The notes: generated by a model not told the origin, from the letters alone. Positions 17,442 through 26,657 are shown, counted from the stretch's first letter. The stretch: 64,000 nt of DNA from Salinispora oceanensis (GCF_000383575.1 NZ_KB911579.1:4921424-4985423); one strand, 5' to 3'. Program-made: numbers and translations.

Positions 17442-18953
17442 ATGAGCAGCGCTTCAGCGACCGCGCCGGCGCCGGTCGACCTCCCCGTCGCGGGCGGCAA
17501 GGTCCCGCACCGCTGGCTGATCCTCGCGATCCTCTGCCTGACCCAACTCGTCGTCGTGCTCGACAACACCGTGTTGACGGTGGCGGTTCCGGTACTCACG
17601 GTGGAACTAGGCGCCAGCACCGCCGACGCGCAGTGGATGATCAACGCGTACGCGTTGGTGCTCTCCGGACTGCTGCTCAGCGCTGGCAGTGCCGTAGACC
17701 GGTACGGACGGCGGCGAATGCTGCTGGTCGGGCTGGTGCTGTTCGGCGTGGGCTCGCTGGCGGCGGGCCTCGCCGGTACCTCCGAGCAGTTGATCGCCGC
17801 GCGCGCCGGAATGGGCATGGGAGGCGCGCTGCTGGTCACCGCCACCCTCGCCGTCGCCATGCAGATCTTCGACTCCGCCGAGCGGTCCCGGGCGATCGGC
17901 ATCTGGGCGGCGACCAGCGCGCTGGGCTTCGCCGCCGGACCACCGATCGGTGGAATCGTCCTCGCCCACCTGCCCTGGGGCGCGATCTTCCTGATGAACA
18001 TCCCGATCGTGCTGGTCTGTCTGCTCGCCGGCCGGGCGCTGATCCCGGAATCACGGAACCCTGCCAGCGGCCGCCTCGACCTGGTCGGCGTGGCGCTCTC
18101 CACCGTCGGCCTGACCGCGATCGTCTGGGCGATCATCTCCGGTCCGGAGCTCGGGTGGACCTCAACGAAGGTTATCGGCGCGGGCATCGCCGGCGTGCTG
18201 CTGCTGGTGCTCTTCGTCCGCTGGGAACAACGGGTCGCCCACCCGATGCTGGACATGCACTTCTTCCGGAACCGCCGCTTCGTCGGCGCGGTCTGCGGCG
18301 TGGTGCTGATCACGTTCGGCGCCACCGGTGCGCTCTTCCTCCTCACCCAGCACCTGCAGTTCGTCCGCGGCTACCCGGCCTGGGAGGCCGGGCTACGGAT
18401 GGTGCCGTTCGCACTCTCCATCGTGGTGCTCAACGTTGGCGGTATTGCCACGCGAATAAACCGCCGGCTCGGGCTACCGGCCGCCATCGCCACCGGAATG
18501 ATCCTGCTCGCCGGCGGGCTGATGTTGGTTACCCACGTTCCCACCGAGGGCTACGGCACGCTGCTGGCCGGGTTACTCATCATGGGTACGGGCTGCGCGC
18601 TGGCGAACCCGGCCATCGTTGAGGCGGTGATGAGCGCGATCCCCACAGACAAGGCGGGCGCCGGCGCCGGCGTGGACGGCACCATGACCGAGGTTGGTAG
18701 CAGTCTCGGCATCGCCGTGCTGGGTGCGGTGCTCAACGCCCGCTTCGCCGCGCTGCTGCCCGCCGCGCTGGCCGGCGCCGGCTCCTTCCCCGCGGCCCTG
18801 GCCGCGGCGGGCCCGGAGCGGGCGGCGGTCACCGCCGCCTTCGCCGACGCGTTGCGTACCGGCCAGACGGTGGGGGCGGTGGCCGTCCTGGTCGGCGGCC
18901 TCGTCGCCGCCGCGCTGCTGCACCGCGCCGACCGCATCTCCGCCCGCGGCTGA
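17442..18953 (+). CDS. MFS transporter, DHA2 family, in the siderophore locus
   Basis: 503 residues and about 14 membrane segments. Signatures are VVVLDNTVLTVAVPVL in TM1, WMINAYALVLSGLLL, and GSAVDRYGRRRMLLVGLVLF (motif A). It is second in the iron-box-controlled transcript, 43 bases after the siderophore-interacting protein, so siderophore export is the likely role; drug export cannot be excluded. It ends with no obvious strong terminator before the next MFS gene. Confidence 0.85.
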   Translation: MSSASATAPAPVDLPVAGGKVPHRWLILAILCLTQLVVVLDNTVLTVAVPVLTVELGASTADAQWMINAYALVLSGLLLSAGSAVDRYGRRRMLLVGLVLFGVGSLAAGLAGTSEQLIAARAGMGMGGALLVTATLAVAMQIFDSAERSRAIGIWAATSALGFAAGPPIGGIVLAHLPWGAIFLMNIPIVLVCLLAGRALIPESRNPASGRLDLVGVALSTVGLTAIVWAIISGPELGWTSTKVIGAGIAGVLLLVLFVRWEQRVAHPMLDMHFFRNRRFVGAVCGVVLITFGATGALFLLTQHLQFVRGYPAWEAGLRMVPFALSIVVLNVGGIATRINRRLGLPAAIATGMILLAGGLMLVTHVPTEGYGTLLAGLLIMGTGCALANPAIVEAVMSAIPTDKAGAGAGVDGTMTEVGSSLGIAVLGAVLNARFAALLPAALAGAGSFPAALAAAGPERAAVTAAFADALRTGQTVGAVAVLVGGLVAAALLHRADRISARG

Positions 18954-19118
18954 GCAATCCGCCGCCGACGTGGTCGGGCTCCGTGTTCCCGCAGGGGCTC
19001 CCGATAAATCCGCTGTGATCGACGTCGCCCGTCGTCGGTACTCGGCCGGAGCCGAGCGACCGTAGATTCAGTGAATGGTTCCCCAGGAGGTCGCTACCAC
19101 CCGCACTTTTGCCGGGCC

Positions 19119-20384
19119 ATGAGCCGCCGGCCAGGAGGCTCGCCGATCCCGCCACCCGGGCCACTGCGGACCCTGGCCTGGGCAACGCTGACCAACACCG
19201 TGGGGATGGGGCTCTGGGTTGCCGGTTCGGCACTGTTCCTCACCCGGAGCGTCGGGCTGTCCACCCGCTCGGTCGGCATGGGTCTCACGATCGCCGCGCT
19301 GCTCGGGCTGATCGCCAGCGTGCCGTTCGGCCGGCTCGCCGACCGACGCGACCCACGTACGCTGCGGGCGGTCCTGCAGCTGCTGCAGGCCGTTGTCGCC
19401 GCGTCCTACCTGCTGGTTGACTCGGTCACAGCGTTCATCGTGGTCGCGGTGCTCAGTGCGCTGCTCGCCACCGGCAACCTCGCGGTTCGCGCCGCCCTGG
19501 TCGCGGCCGTCGGCGGCCCAGCGGGACGGGTATCCGCCTTCGCGACCCTGCGCGCGGTGGCGAACCTCGGCATCGGTGTCGGCGCGGCCCTGGCGGGGCT
19601 CGCCCTGATCGCCGACACGCGGGGGGCGTACCAGCTGCTGGTGCTCGGCAACGCCGCGACGTTCGCACTCTCCGCGATGCTGATCATGCGACTGCCTCCG
19701 TTTCCGCCCGGGTCGGTGCCGGCGGCACCGAAGCGTGGTCTCGGGCCAGCACTGCGGGACGCCCCCTTCCTCGCCGTCGGTGCCACCTCAGCGGTGCTCT
19801 CGCTGCACTCCGTCGTCCTCGCCTTGATCCTTCCCCTCTGGGTGGTGTCCCACACGGCGGCACCGACCGTCATCGTGGCGGCGATCCTGGTGACCAACAC
19901 CCTGTTGACGGTGCTGCTGGCCGTACGCCTGAGCCACGGCGCGCAGACCGCCACACCGGCTGCGCGAACGATGCGCCGTGCTGGTCTGGCGCTGGCCGCG
20001 GCGATGCTGCTCTTCGCCGGCACCAGCGCGCTGCCCGCCGGCCCGACGATCGCGCTACTGCTGGTCGCGACCACGGTCTACACCATCGGGGACCTGTGGC
20101 ACGCGGTCGGTGAGGCCGGGCTGGCCTACGACCTGGCCACACCGGAGTTCGTCGGCGAATACCAGGGCGTCGCCGGGCTCCTCAACGGCCTCGCCGGGGC
20201 GGTGGGGCCCGCGCTGCTGACCCTGCTGATCCTTGACGGGGGGCGCCTGGGTTGGGCCGCGCTGGCGCTGCTGTTCGCGATCACCGGCCTGTTCACCCCA
20301 CGGCTGACCCGATGGGCGGTATTGACCCGCCGCCCACCCGCACCAACGCCGCAGCGGCCTCCCGTTCCGGCTGGTGGCGGGTAG
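19119..20384 (+). CDS. MFS transporter (12-TM)
   Basis: About 421 residues with 12 predicted membrane segments. VGMGLTIAALLGLIASVPFGRLADRRDPR is the motif A loop. TVYTIGDLWHAVGEAGLAYDLAT and EYQGVAGLLNGLAGAVGPALL in the C-terminal half resemble DHA1-type exporters of the MdtH kind. Start uncertain: the AGGAGG at 19085-19090 has no start at the right spacing, so I give the ATG at 19119; a GTG at 19071 would add 16 residues. It lies 165 bases after the siderophore MFS gene, same strand; substrate unknown. Confidence 0.8.
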   Translation: MSRRPGGSPIPPPGPLRTLAWATLTNTVGMGLWVAGSALFLTRSVGLSTRSVGMGLTIAALLGLIASVPFGRLADRRDPRTLRAVLQLLQAVVAASYLLVDSVTAFIVVAVLSALLATGNLAVRAALVAAVGGPAGRVSAFATLRAVANLGIGVGAALAGLALIADTRGAYQLLVLGNAATFALSAMLIMRLPPFPPGSVPAAPKRGLGPALRDAPFLAVGATSAVLSLHSVVLALILPLWVVSHTAAPTVIVAAILVTNTLLTVLLAVRLSHGAQTATPAARTMRRAGLALAAAMLLFAGTSALPAGPTIALLLVATTVYTIGDLWHAVGEAGLAYDLATPEFVGEYQGVAGLLNGLAGAVGPALLTLLILDGGRLGWAALALLFAITGLFTPRLTRWAVLTRRPPAPTPQRPPVPAGGG

Positions 20385-20425
20385 GCCAACTCGGCTGGGC
20401 ACCGAGTTACCGAGCGGATGACGGG

Positions 20426-20607
20426 TCAGACGTTGAGGAGGTCCACGTCGTACCGCGCAATCGACCCGTCGCGCGAGGCCAACGTCAGGCCTTCCGTAGT
20501 TGCCTGTGCCACCAGCATCCGGTCGAAGGGATCAAGGAATGCCGGTTCCAGGTTTGCTCGCCGGTAATGGCCCAGAGCGCGACGTGGGTATCCAGTAACA
20601 GGCTCAT
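20426..20607 (-). pseudogene. vapC-like PIN-domain toxin, internally deleted and frameshifted
   Basis: The N-terminus MSLLLDTHVALWAITG is intact and carries the first PIN aspartate. Then the sequence jumps, in another frame, to the family's C-terminal block FLDPFDRMLVAQATTEGLTLASRDGSIARYDVDLL. Typical toxins of this type have about 130 residues; only about 60 codons remain, so roughly 70 middle codons are gone and the frame no longer matches. Its ATG overlaps the antitoxin stop (ATGA). Translation from the ATG would stop after 39 residues. The nuclease should be inactive. Confidence 0.85.
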
Positions 20608-20855
20608 GCGCTGATGCCGAAGTCACCGGCGATCTCGTCATTGGTGTGGGCCGAGTCCCAATCACCGGAGAGATCCACCTGCCCGCGGAGGGAGCCGATC
20701 GCGGTGCGGTTGACCCGGCGCACCAACGGCACGACTTTCGCCACGGGAGTGCCCGCCCGGTCGATGAAGACCTCCTCACCGCCTTCCACCCGCTCGATGA
20801 TGCGGGACAGGTGGGTCTTGGCGTCATGCATGTTGTAGTGCGCAGCTTCGGTCAA
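20604..20855 (-). CDS. Phd/YefM (VapB-type) antitoxin
   Basis: 83-residue antitoxin: NMHDAKTHLSRIIERVEGGEEVFIDRAGTPVAKVVPL is the Phd/YefM DNA-binding half, followed by a short toxin-binding tail (DLSGDWDSAHTNDEIAGDFGIS). I choose a TTG start 8 nt after GGGAGG; the upstream GTG at 20864 lies inside that ribosome site. The gene appears intact although its partner toxin is deleted, so it may persist as an orphan repressor or as protection against related toxins. Confidence 0.85.
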   Translation of the reverse strand: MTEAAHYNMHDAKTHLSRIIERVEGGEEVFIDRAGTPVAKVVPLVRRVNRTAIGSLRGQVDLSGDWDSAHTNDEIAGDFGISA

Positions 20856-20971
20856 CCTAACCACCTCCCAGATTAGCTAACGCCTTAGCCGAACGCGCCG
20901 GGTTGCTTCGCTGATCGCGCAGCAGTCCAGGCAACGGCCGGCACACTGCGAGTGGGGCACCCGGGAGTCAA

Positions 20972-22243
20972 TCACGTCGCCGCCGTCGCCGGTAGTTCGC
21001 GTGCTGCCGCCAGCGGTGACAGGAAGGCCGGCAGGAACGCGGCTGTCATCCCGACCACCCCGATGAACAGTACGGCTTGGGCGCCGAGCAGCCCGCCGAG
21101 TAGCCCGCCGAGCAGTGCACCGATCGGCATGCTGCCCCATTGGACGAAGCGGACGGTGGCACTCATCCGGCCCAACAGTCGGTCCGGTGTGGCGGCCTGT
21201 TGGAGCCCCACCTGCGAGACCAAACGGATCACACCGCCGGCGGAGACCAGGGCCAATCCGGTCGCCGCGAGCCAGAGCGACCAGCCTGGCCGGGCGAGCG
21301 GCAGTATCGCGGCGGTCGGTGCCGTGCACAGTGTCGCCAGCCAGACCGCCGGGCCGGGGCCGATTCGGTCGATCACGCGGCGGGCGAGCAGCGCACCAGT
21401 GAGTCCGCCGGACGCCATCACCGAAAGCACCAGGCCGATGCCGAACGAGCCAAGGTGCAGGTGCTGGGAGAGGAACACCAGCAGCATGGTCTGGTACGTG
21501 ATGAGGAAGAGGCTGAAGATGCCGTCGGTGAACAGGATCGGGCGTAACAGCGGGTGGCCGAGCACGAACCGCAGCCCTTCCCTGACCTCGCGGATGAGAT
21601 GCCGGGTGACAGCATGCTGCGGCCGTGGCTCCGGCTTGCGGATCCGGAGCACGCCCAGCGCGGACAGCAGCATCCCGGCGGAGCTGACGACCAGGGTCAG
21701 CGGTGCGCCGAACCCGGCGACCAGCGGTCCGGCCAGGCCCGGGCCGCTGATGCTCATGGCGGAGCGGGCTGCGGCGATCTTTGCATTCCCCTCGACCAGG
21801 CGCTCGCGGCCGATCAGGGCGGGGAGATAGCTGGTGTAGCCGATGTCAAACAGCACGGTCATCATGCCGTGGACGAGCGCAACCGCGAACAGCAGCCCGA
21901 TCGTCAACGCATCTGCCCACCAGGCCAGGGGTACGAGCAGCAGCAGCGCCGCCCGGACCAGATCCGTGCAGATCATGACCGGGCGCTTGCGCCAACGGTC
22001 CACCCAGGCACCCGCTGGAAGCCCGATCAGCAGTGAACCGGCGGTCGTCAGAGCTGTCAGTACGCCGACTTCGAACTCATCGGCGTCCAGCCAGACGATT
22101 GCCACCAGTGGCAGCGCGAGAAATACGAACCGGTCAGCGAGCTGACCGGCCAGGGTCGCGCCATAGAAGCGGCGGAAGTCCGCTACCCGAAACAGGCCGA
22201 GACGAGGCGATCGGGAAACCTGGTCCCGGGTTACCGAGGACAT
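20972..22243 (-). CDS. MFS transporter, EntS-like (DHA3) family
   Basis: 423 residues, 12 membrane segments. FRVADFRRFYGATLAGQLADRFVFLALPLVAIVW opens the protein in the way typical of EntS/MFS_3 carriers. GLPAGAWVDRWRKRPVMICTDLVRA is the motif A loop. The family exports siderophores, macrolides and other natural products. It sits near the iron-regulated locus but on the opposite strand and without an iron box that I can see, so a siderophore role is speculation. ATG start with weak ribosome site. Confidence 0.85.
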   Translation of the reverse strand: MSSVTRDQVSRSPRLGLFRVADFRRFYGATLAGQLADRFVFLALPLVAIVWLDADEFEVGVLTALTTAGSLLIGLPAGAWVDRWRKRPVMICTDLVRAALLLLVPLAWWADALTIGLLFAVALVHGMMTVLFDIGYTSYLPALIGRERLVEGNAKIAAARSAMSISGPGLAGPLVAGFGAPLTLVVSSAGMLLSALGVLRIRKPEPRPQHAVTRHLIREVREGLRFVLGHPLLRPILFTDGIFSLFLITYQTMLLVFLSQHLHLGSFGIGLVLSVMASGGLTGALLARRVIDRIGPGPAVWLATLCTAPTAAILPLARPGWSLWLAATGLALVSAGGVIRLVSQVGLQQAATPDRLLGRMSATVRFVQWGSMPIGALLGGLLGGLLGAQAVLFIGVVGMTAAFLPAFLSPLAAARELPATAAT

Positions 22244-22460
22244 GTGTCGACTTCTGTCACATCAGCTCCGGAATGGACTGGAGGGCGCGACGGAGAGTAT
22301 CACCGCCAATCGGCTCTCATCAGTGCCGCCGCCCCGAACGGGCTTGCGCCAAGGCGTGGCGACGGCGAGACCGGCGGCTGCGACAGGGTGTGGGCGACGC
22401 ATCCACCCCTGCCGCTCGTTACCCACCTGTTACTTCCTGAAAACGGCGCGAGCCAATATG

Positions 22461-22475
22461 TTGTAGCTTACAACA
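22461..22475. promoter_or_regulatory. Dyad GTTGTA-N3-TACAAC before the GH3 gene
   Basis: Perfect 6-bp arms with GCT between, 40 bases before the GTG start of the glycosidase and 6 bases before the CebR-like box. LacI-type operator geometry is possible, but I do not recognise the specific regulator. Confidence 0.4.
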
Positions 22476-22481
22476 ATCGAT

Positions 22482-22495
22482 GGGAGCGTTCCCGA
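22482..22495. promoter_or_regulatory. CebR-like operator
   Basis: TGGGAGCGTTCCCG matches the CebR consensus TGGGAGCGCTCCCA at 12 of 14 positions. It lies 20 bases before the GTG start and 10 bases before the AGGAGG of the GH3 gene. CebR is the LacI-family cello-oligosaccharide sensor of actinomycetes. Confidence 0.6.
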
Positions 22496-22515
22496 CCCCA
22501 TCCACAGGAGGCACC

Positions 22516-25500
22516 GTGCATCCAGAACCTGATCGCAGGCGGGGCGGCAGGCGTACCCGAACCGCCGCCCTGCTCACCCTCACCCTCACCGGATCCCTGC
22601 TGGTCCTGCCCGGGGCCGCGCAGGCCCTGCCCGACCCAACCCCCGCCGCCAACACCGCCGTCGCGCCAGCGCCGGCCGGTGCCGTGCAGACCGTCGAGGA
22701 CTACGAGGACGGCGTACCCCCCGAAGTCCTACTCTTCGCCTCCAGCGATCCCGAGCGGCCCGAGGTGGGCACCGTCGCGAGCGACGACCGGCCCGGCGCA
22801 GGCGGCGACAACGACGCCTTCTCCGTCCGGTACGACATCGAGGGCTGGGGTGGCTTCACCCACAACTTCATCGCGCCGGACGGCCACCAGGACTGGCGGG
22901 CGTACGACGGGTTCTCGTTCTGGGTGAAGGGGGACGGCAGCGGCCGGCAGGTCCAGTTCGAAATCAAGGACGGCGGCGAGCACGGTGAGGCGTCGGAGCT
23001 GTGGGAGTCGTTCTTCATCGACGACTCCACCGGCTGGAAGCAGGTCCGGACGACCTTCCCCAACTTCGCCTGGCGCACCAGCTACCAGCCAGCGGACGGC
23101 CCGAAAGACAAGGAACTGCAGCTCGACCGAATGTGGGGGTTCGCGGTCAACCTGCCGCAGGGCGCCGGTGAACTGCACTTCGACCAGGTGGAGCTCTTCA
23201 CCAACGTGGCGACGGTCGCCGACTTCGAGGCCCCGCAGCCACAGCTCAACCCGCCCGCAGGGGAGCCCGGCATCATCACCTTCAGCGGCGATGACTCCCG
23301 CATCCCGCAGCTGAGCTACGTCGACGCGTCCCGCGACGGCACGCCCGCCGACAACCAGGCCCTCTCCGTGGCCATCGACACCACCACCAGCTGGGCCGGC
23401 TTCGGGCAGAACCTGAGCTTCAACACCGAACCGCAGGACTGGAGCAGCTTCGGCGGCTTCCGGTTCTGGTACTTCAGCCCGCTGACCGTGCCACCAGCCG
23501 CGCCCGGCGCCGGGCGCCGCATCGACGTGGAGATCAAGGACGGCGGGGCGGACGCCGAACACAGCGAGCTCTGGATCACCAGCTTCACCGAGGACTGGGT
23601 CGGCTGGCGCCTGGTCGAGCTCCCGTTCTCGCAGTTCAAGTACCGCACCGACTATCAACCCATCGGCGGCATCAACCAGGAGCTGGACCTCGACCAGATG
23701 TGGGGCTACGCGATGCAGCCCCGCTCCGGGTACGCCGACACCTTCCGCATCGATGACGTTGAGGTCTACGGCGTTCCGCAGGTCGGGCCCACAGTGCGAG
23801 TGGCGGCCGACCCAGCGGTCAGCCTCCTTGACGAGGGCGAGTCGACCACCGTCACGATCCGGCTCACCAACACCGATGACGCGCCACTGGACGACGAGGT
23901 GACCCTGCGGTACGCCACCGGCGCCGGCACGGCCACCCCCGGCGAGGACTACGAGCCGGTGGAGGGAGAGTTCGTCCTCCCCGCCGGCACCGCCTCCGGA
24001 ACCACCCGACAGATCACCGTCCACACCCGCTCCGACGAGCAGGCGGAAATGGCGGAGACCATCCCGCTGACCCTCTCCGGCAACGGCATCGCCGTACCCG
24101 AGAACCCACCGAACATCGTGCTCAACGCGCACGACCTGCCGTACCTGGACGCCTCCCGGCCGGTTGCCGAGCGGGTCGCCGACCTGCTCGGGCGGATGTC
24201 GGTTGAGGAGAAGGTCGGCCAGATGACCCAGGCCGAGCGGAACGCCCTCGACTCGCCGAACGACCTGGCCACCTGGCGACTCGGCTCGCTGCTCTCCGGT
24301 GGCGGCTCGACGCCCACCCCGAACACCCCCGAGGCCTGGGCGGACATGGTCGACGGCTACCAGACGTACACGTTGCAGACCCGACTGCAGATTCCGCTGC
24401 TCTACGGCGTTGACGCGGTGCACGGCCACAGCAACGTCCAGGGCACCACGATCTTCCCGCACAACATCGGGCTCGGCGCGGCTCGAGACCCGGAGCTGGT
24501 CGAACGGGTCGGGCACGTCACCGCCGAGGAGACCCGGGCGACCGGTCCGCAGTGGTCGTTCGCACCCTGCGCCTGCGTCGCTCGCGACGACCGGTGGGGG
24601 CGCACCTATGAGGCGTACGGGGAGGACCCGGCGCTGGTGATCGCCAACGAGACCGTGATCGACGGGCTCCAGGGCCACGAGCTGGCCGACCGGAAGGACG
24701 CCGACCGGGTGCTCGCCTCCGTCAAGCACTACGCCGGCGACGGCGGGACCGAGTACCGGCCGGGCGACGGGGGGTACCCGATCGACCAGGGCGTCGTTGT
24801 CATGAGCCGAGAAGAGTTCGACCGGGTCCACCTGGACCCATACATTCCGGCGGTGCGTAAGCACAACGCGGGAACGATCATGCCGTCGTACTCCAGCGTC
24901 GACTTCACCGAGGACGGGGTCGGCAACCCGGTCAAGATGCACGCCCACAAGGAGCTGCTCACCGACGTCCTGAAGGAGGAGATCGGCTTCGACGGCTTCC
25001 TGATCAGCGACTACGCCGCGATCGACCAGATCCCCGGGGACTACGACAGCGACGTACGTATTTCGATCAACGCCGGGCTAGACATGATCATGGTGCCGAA
25101 CGAGTACCAGCGCTTCGAGGAGACGCTGCTCGGCGAGATCGAGGCCGGGAACATCCCGATGTCCCGCATCGACGACGCGGTCAGCCGAATCCTCACCCAG
25201 AAGTTCCACCTCGGACTCTTCGAGCAGCCGTTCACCGACCGGACCAACCTGGCCGATGTGGGCTCGCCCGAAAACCGGGCGGTGGCCCGCGAGGCCGCCG
25301 CGAAATCCCAGGTGCTGCTCCGCAACACTGATCAGGTGCTGCCGCTGGCCAACACCGGCAAGCTCTACGTCGCCGGCGCCAACGCCGACGACATCGGCGC
25401 GCAGGCCGGCGGCTGGACCATCACCTGGCAGGGCGGCAACGGCGACATCACCCCCGGCACCAGCATCCTCGACGGCATCCAACAGGTCGCGCCGGACACC

Positions 25501-26331
25501 GAGGTCACCTACAGCGCCGACGCCTCCGCCCCGCTGGACGGGCACGACCGGGCCATCGTCGTGGTGGGCGAGCAGCCGTACGCGGAGGGCATCGGCGACG
25601 TCGGCAACAACGGCTTCACCATGACGTTGAGCGCCGCCGAGCAGGACACCGTCAACACGGTCTGCTCAGCGGTAGACGAGTGCGTCGTACTGGTGATCTC
25701 CGGTCGTCCGCTCGTGCTCGACGACGCGCTCGCCTCCGCCGACGCCGTGGTGGCCTCCTGGCTGCCCGGCACCGAGGGGGCCGGCGTCGCCGACGTACTC
25801 TTCGGCGAGCAGCCCTTCACCGGTCAACTGCCGGTCTCCTGGCCGCGTTCGTTGGACCAGGAGCCGATCAACGTCGGTGACGCCAGCTACGACCCGCTCT
25901 ACCCGTACGGCTGGGGCCTGCGCACCGACGCGACCCAGGACCGGCTGCACGAGCTGCGGGCCGAGCTGGCCGGGATCGAGCAGGACGGCTGGACCCAGGC
26001 CGCGGTGCAGGTGCTGGACCTGTCGCTGCGCAACGACAGCTCCTGGCAGGACGACGGCTCGGTCCGCGACGAGCGGCGGGTGGTCACCGAACTGACGGTG
26101 GTCTCCACCCTGCTGTCCTTCAGCAGCCGGGACATCGCGGCACAGCACGAACTGCTGGTGTCGACGCTCCGAGATGTCGCGCAGGCGGCGATCGTACGGG
26201 AGGGTGTCACCGCCCCCTCGGCGACGCGGACCTCGACCCTGACCGCGGACGCGGAGCACGCGCTCCTGACCGGCAAGCCGACCACGGCGACGTGGAAGCT
26301 CGCCGCGGCCTGGCGGATCGCGGCCGGCTGA
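22516..26331 (+). CDS. Secreted modular GH3 beta-glucosidase/exo-glucanase
   Basis: 1271-residue exported enzyme. A signal peptide (RRTRTAALLTLTLTGSLLVL ending near ALP) is followed by two jelly-roll carbohydrate-binding modules (starting about residues 58 and 232, both with GFRFW/GFSFW and DQMWGYA/DRMWGFA). A Calx-beta-like domain comes next (427-535), then GH3 N (about 541-850) and GH3 C (about 905-1135). The nucleophile is D832 in GFDGFLISDYA. A helical tail of about 110 residues closes the protein. GTG start with AGGAGG 5 nt upstream; the in-frame ATG at 22480 lies in the operator region. It probably releases glucose from beta-glucans outside the cell under cello-oligosaccharide control. 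Confidence 0.9.
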   Translation: MHPEPDRRRGGRRTRTAALLTLTLTGSLLVLPGAAQALPDPTPAANTAVAPAPAGAVQTVEDYEDGVPPEVLLFASSDPERPEVGTVASDDRPGAGGDNDAFSVRYDIEGWGGFTHNFIAPDGHQDWRAYDGFSFWVKGDGSGRQVQFEIKDGGEHGEASELWESFFIDDSTGWKQVRTTFPNFAWRTSYQPADGPKDKELQLDRMWGFAVNLPQGAGELHFDQVELFTNVATVADFEAPQPQLNPPAGEPGIITFSGDDSRIPQLSYVDASRDGTPADNQALSVAIDTTTSWAGFGQNLSFNTEPQDWSSFGGFRFWYFSPLTVPPAAPGAGRRIDVEIKDGGADAEHSELWITSFTEDWVGWRLVELPFSQFKYRTDYQPIGGINQELDLDQMWGYAMQPRSGYADTFRIDDVEVYGVPQVGPTVRVAADPAVSLLDEGESTTVTIRLTNTDDAPLDDEVTLRYATGAGTATPGEDYEPVEGEFVLPAGTASGTTRQITVHTRSDEQAEMAETIPLTLSGNGIAVPENPPNIVLNAHDLPYLDASRPVAERVADLLGRMSVEEKVGQMTQAERNALDSPNDLATWRLGSLLSGGGSTPTPNTPEAWADMVDGYQTYTLQTRLQIPLLYGVDAVHGHSNVQGTTIFPHNIGLGAARDPELVERVGHVTAEETRATGPQWSFAPCACVARDDRWGRTYEAYGEDPALVIANETVIDGLQGHELADRKDADRVLASVKHYAGDGGTEYRPGDGGYPIDQGVVVMSREEFDRVHLDPYIPAVRKHNAGTIMPSYSSVDFTEDGVGNPVKMHAHKELLTDVLKEEIGFDGFLISDYAAIDQIPGDYDSDVRISINAGLDMIMVPNEYQRFEETLLGEIEAGNIPMSRIDDAVSRILTQKFHLGLFEQPFTDRTNLADVGSPENRAVAREAAAKSQVLLRNTDQVLPLANTGKLYVAGANADDIGAQAGGWTITWQGGNGDITPGTSILDGIQQVAPDTEVTYSADASAPLDGHDRAIVVVGEQPYAEGIGDVGNNGFTMTLSAAEQDTVNTVCSAVDECVVLVISGRPLVLDDALASADAVVASWLPGTEGAGVADVLFGEQPFTGQLPVSWPRSLDQEPINVGDASYDPLYPYGWGLRTDATQDRLHELRAELAGIEQDGWTQAAVQVLDLSLRNDSSWQDDGSVRDERRVVTELTVVSTLLSFSSRDIAAQHELLVSTLRDVAQAAIVREGVTAPSATRTSTLTADAEHALLTGKPTTATWKLAAAWRIAAG

Positions 26332-26343
26332 CGGCACCCCAGT

Positions 26344-26383
26344 TGGGCGGCGCCCGGGGTCAACCGAACCCGGACGCCGCCCA
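26344..26383 (+). terminator. Hairpin after the GH3 gene
   Basis: 15-bp stem with one mismatch (26344-26358 with 26369-26383), 13 bases after the GH3 stop. The first of two tandem hairpins. Confidence 0.65.
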
Positions 26384-26396
26384 GCACCACACGAAG

Positions 26397-26426
26397 GCCC
26401 GGCCCCCTGAATGGGCCGGGCTTTCT
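26397..26426 (+). terminator. Rho-independent-like terminator
   Basis: GCCCGGCCC (26397-26405) pairs perfectly with 26413-26421 and is followed by TTTCT. Second hairpin of the pair downstream of the GH3 gene. Confidence 0.7.
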
Positions 26427-26468
26427 GCTGCCGTCGGGTTCCCCGGAAACCGGGCTTCCTGGGGCTGG

Positions 26469-26657
26469 TCAGTGCTGCTTGACGTGGCGCACGAAGACCC
26501 GCCACGCCACCGGACCGAACACCAGGGCCGGCCCGGTCGAATCCTTGGAGTCCCGAACACCCACGAGGTCAGGAAGGTTGTCCGCGACCTCCACGCAGTC
26601 GCCATTCGCGCCGCTGCGGGTGGACTTGCGCCAGACAGCGCCGACTAGGTTACTCAC
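26469..26657 (-). CDS. DUF397 protein
   Basis: 62 residues with the family pattern WRKSTRSGANGDCVEVAD, then VRDSKDSTGPALVFGPVAWRVFVRHV. GTG start overlapping the end of the XRE gene (8 bases). DUF397 proteins work with the adjacent XRE/DUF5753 regulators in actinomycete developmental and metabolic switches (WhiJ/BldB-type pairs). The exact target here is unknown, although the divergent four-gene cluster is the obvious candidate. Confidence 0.92.
   Translation of the reverse strand: MSNLVGAVWRKSTRSGANGDCVEVADNLPDLVGVRDSKDSTGPALVFGPVAWRVFVRHVKQH

Noticed and set aside
22729..24948. 739-codon minus-strand open frame
   Set aside because: Antisense to the GH3 gene; no family motif.
26341..26430. 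Riboswitch or small RNA after the GH3 gene
   Set aside because: Two simple hairpins explain the structure; the second has a T-rich tail, as in a terminator.
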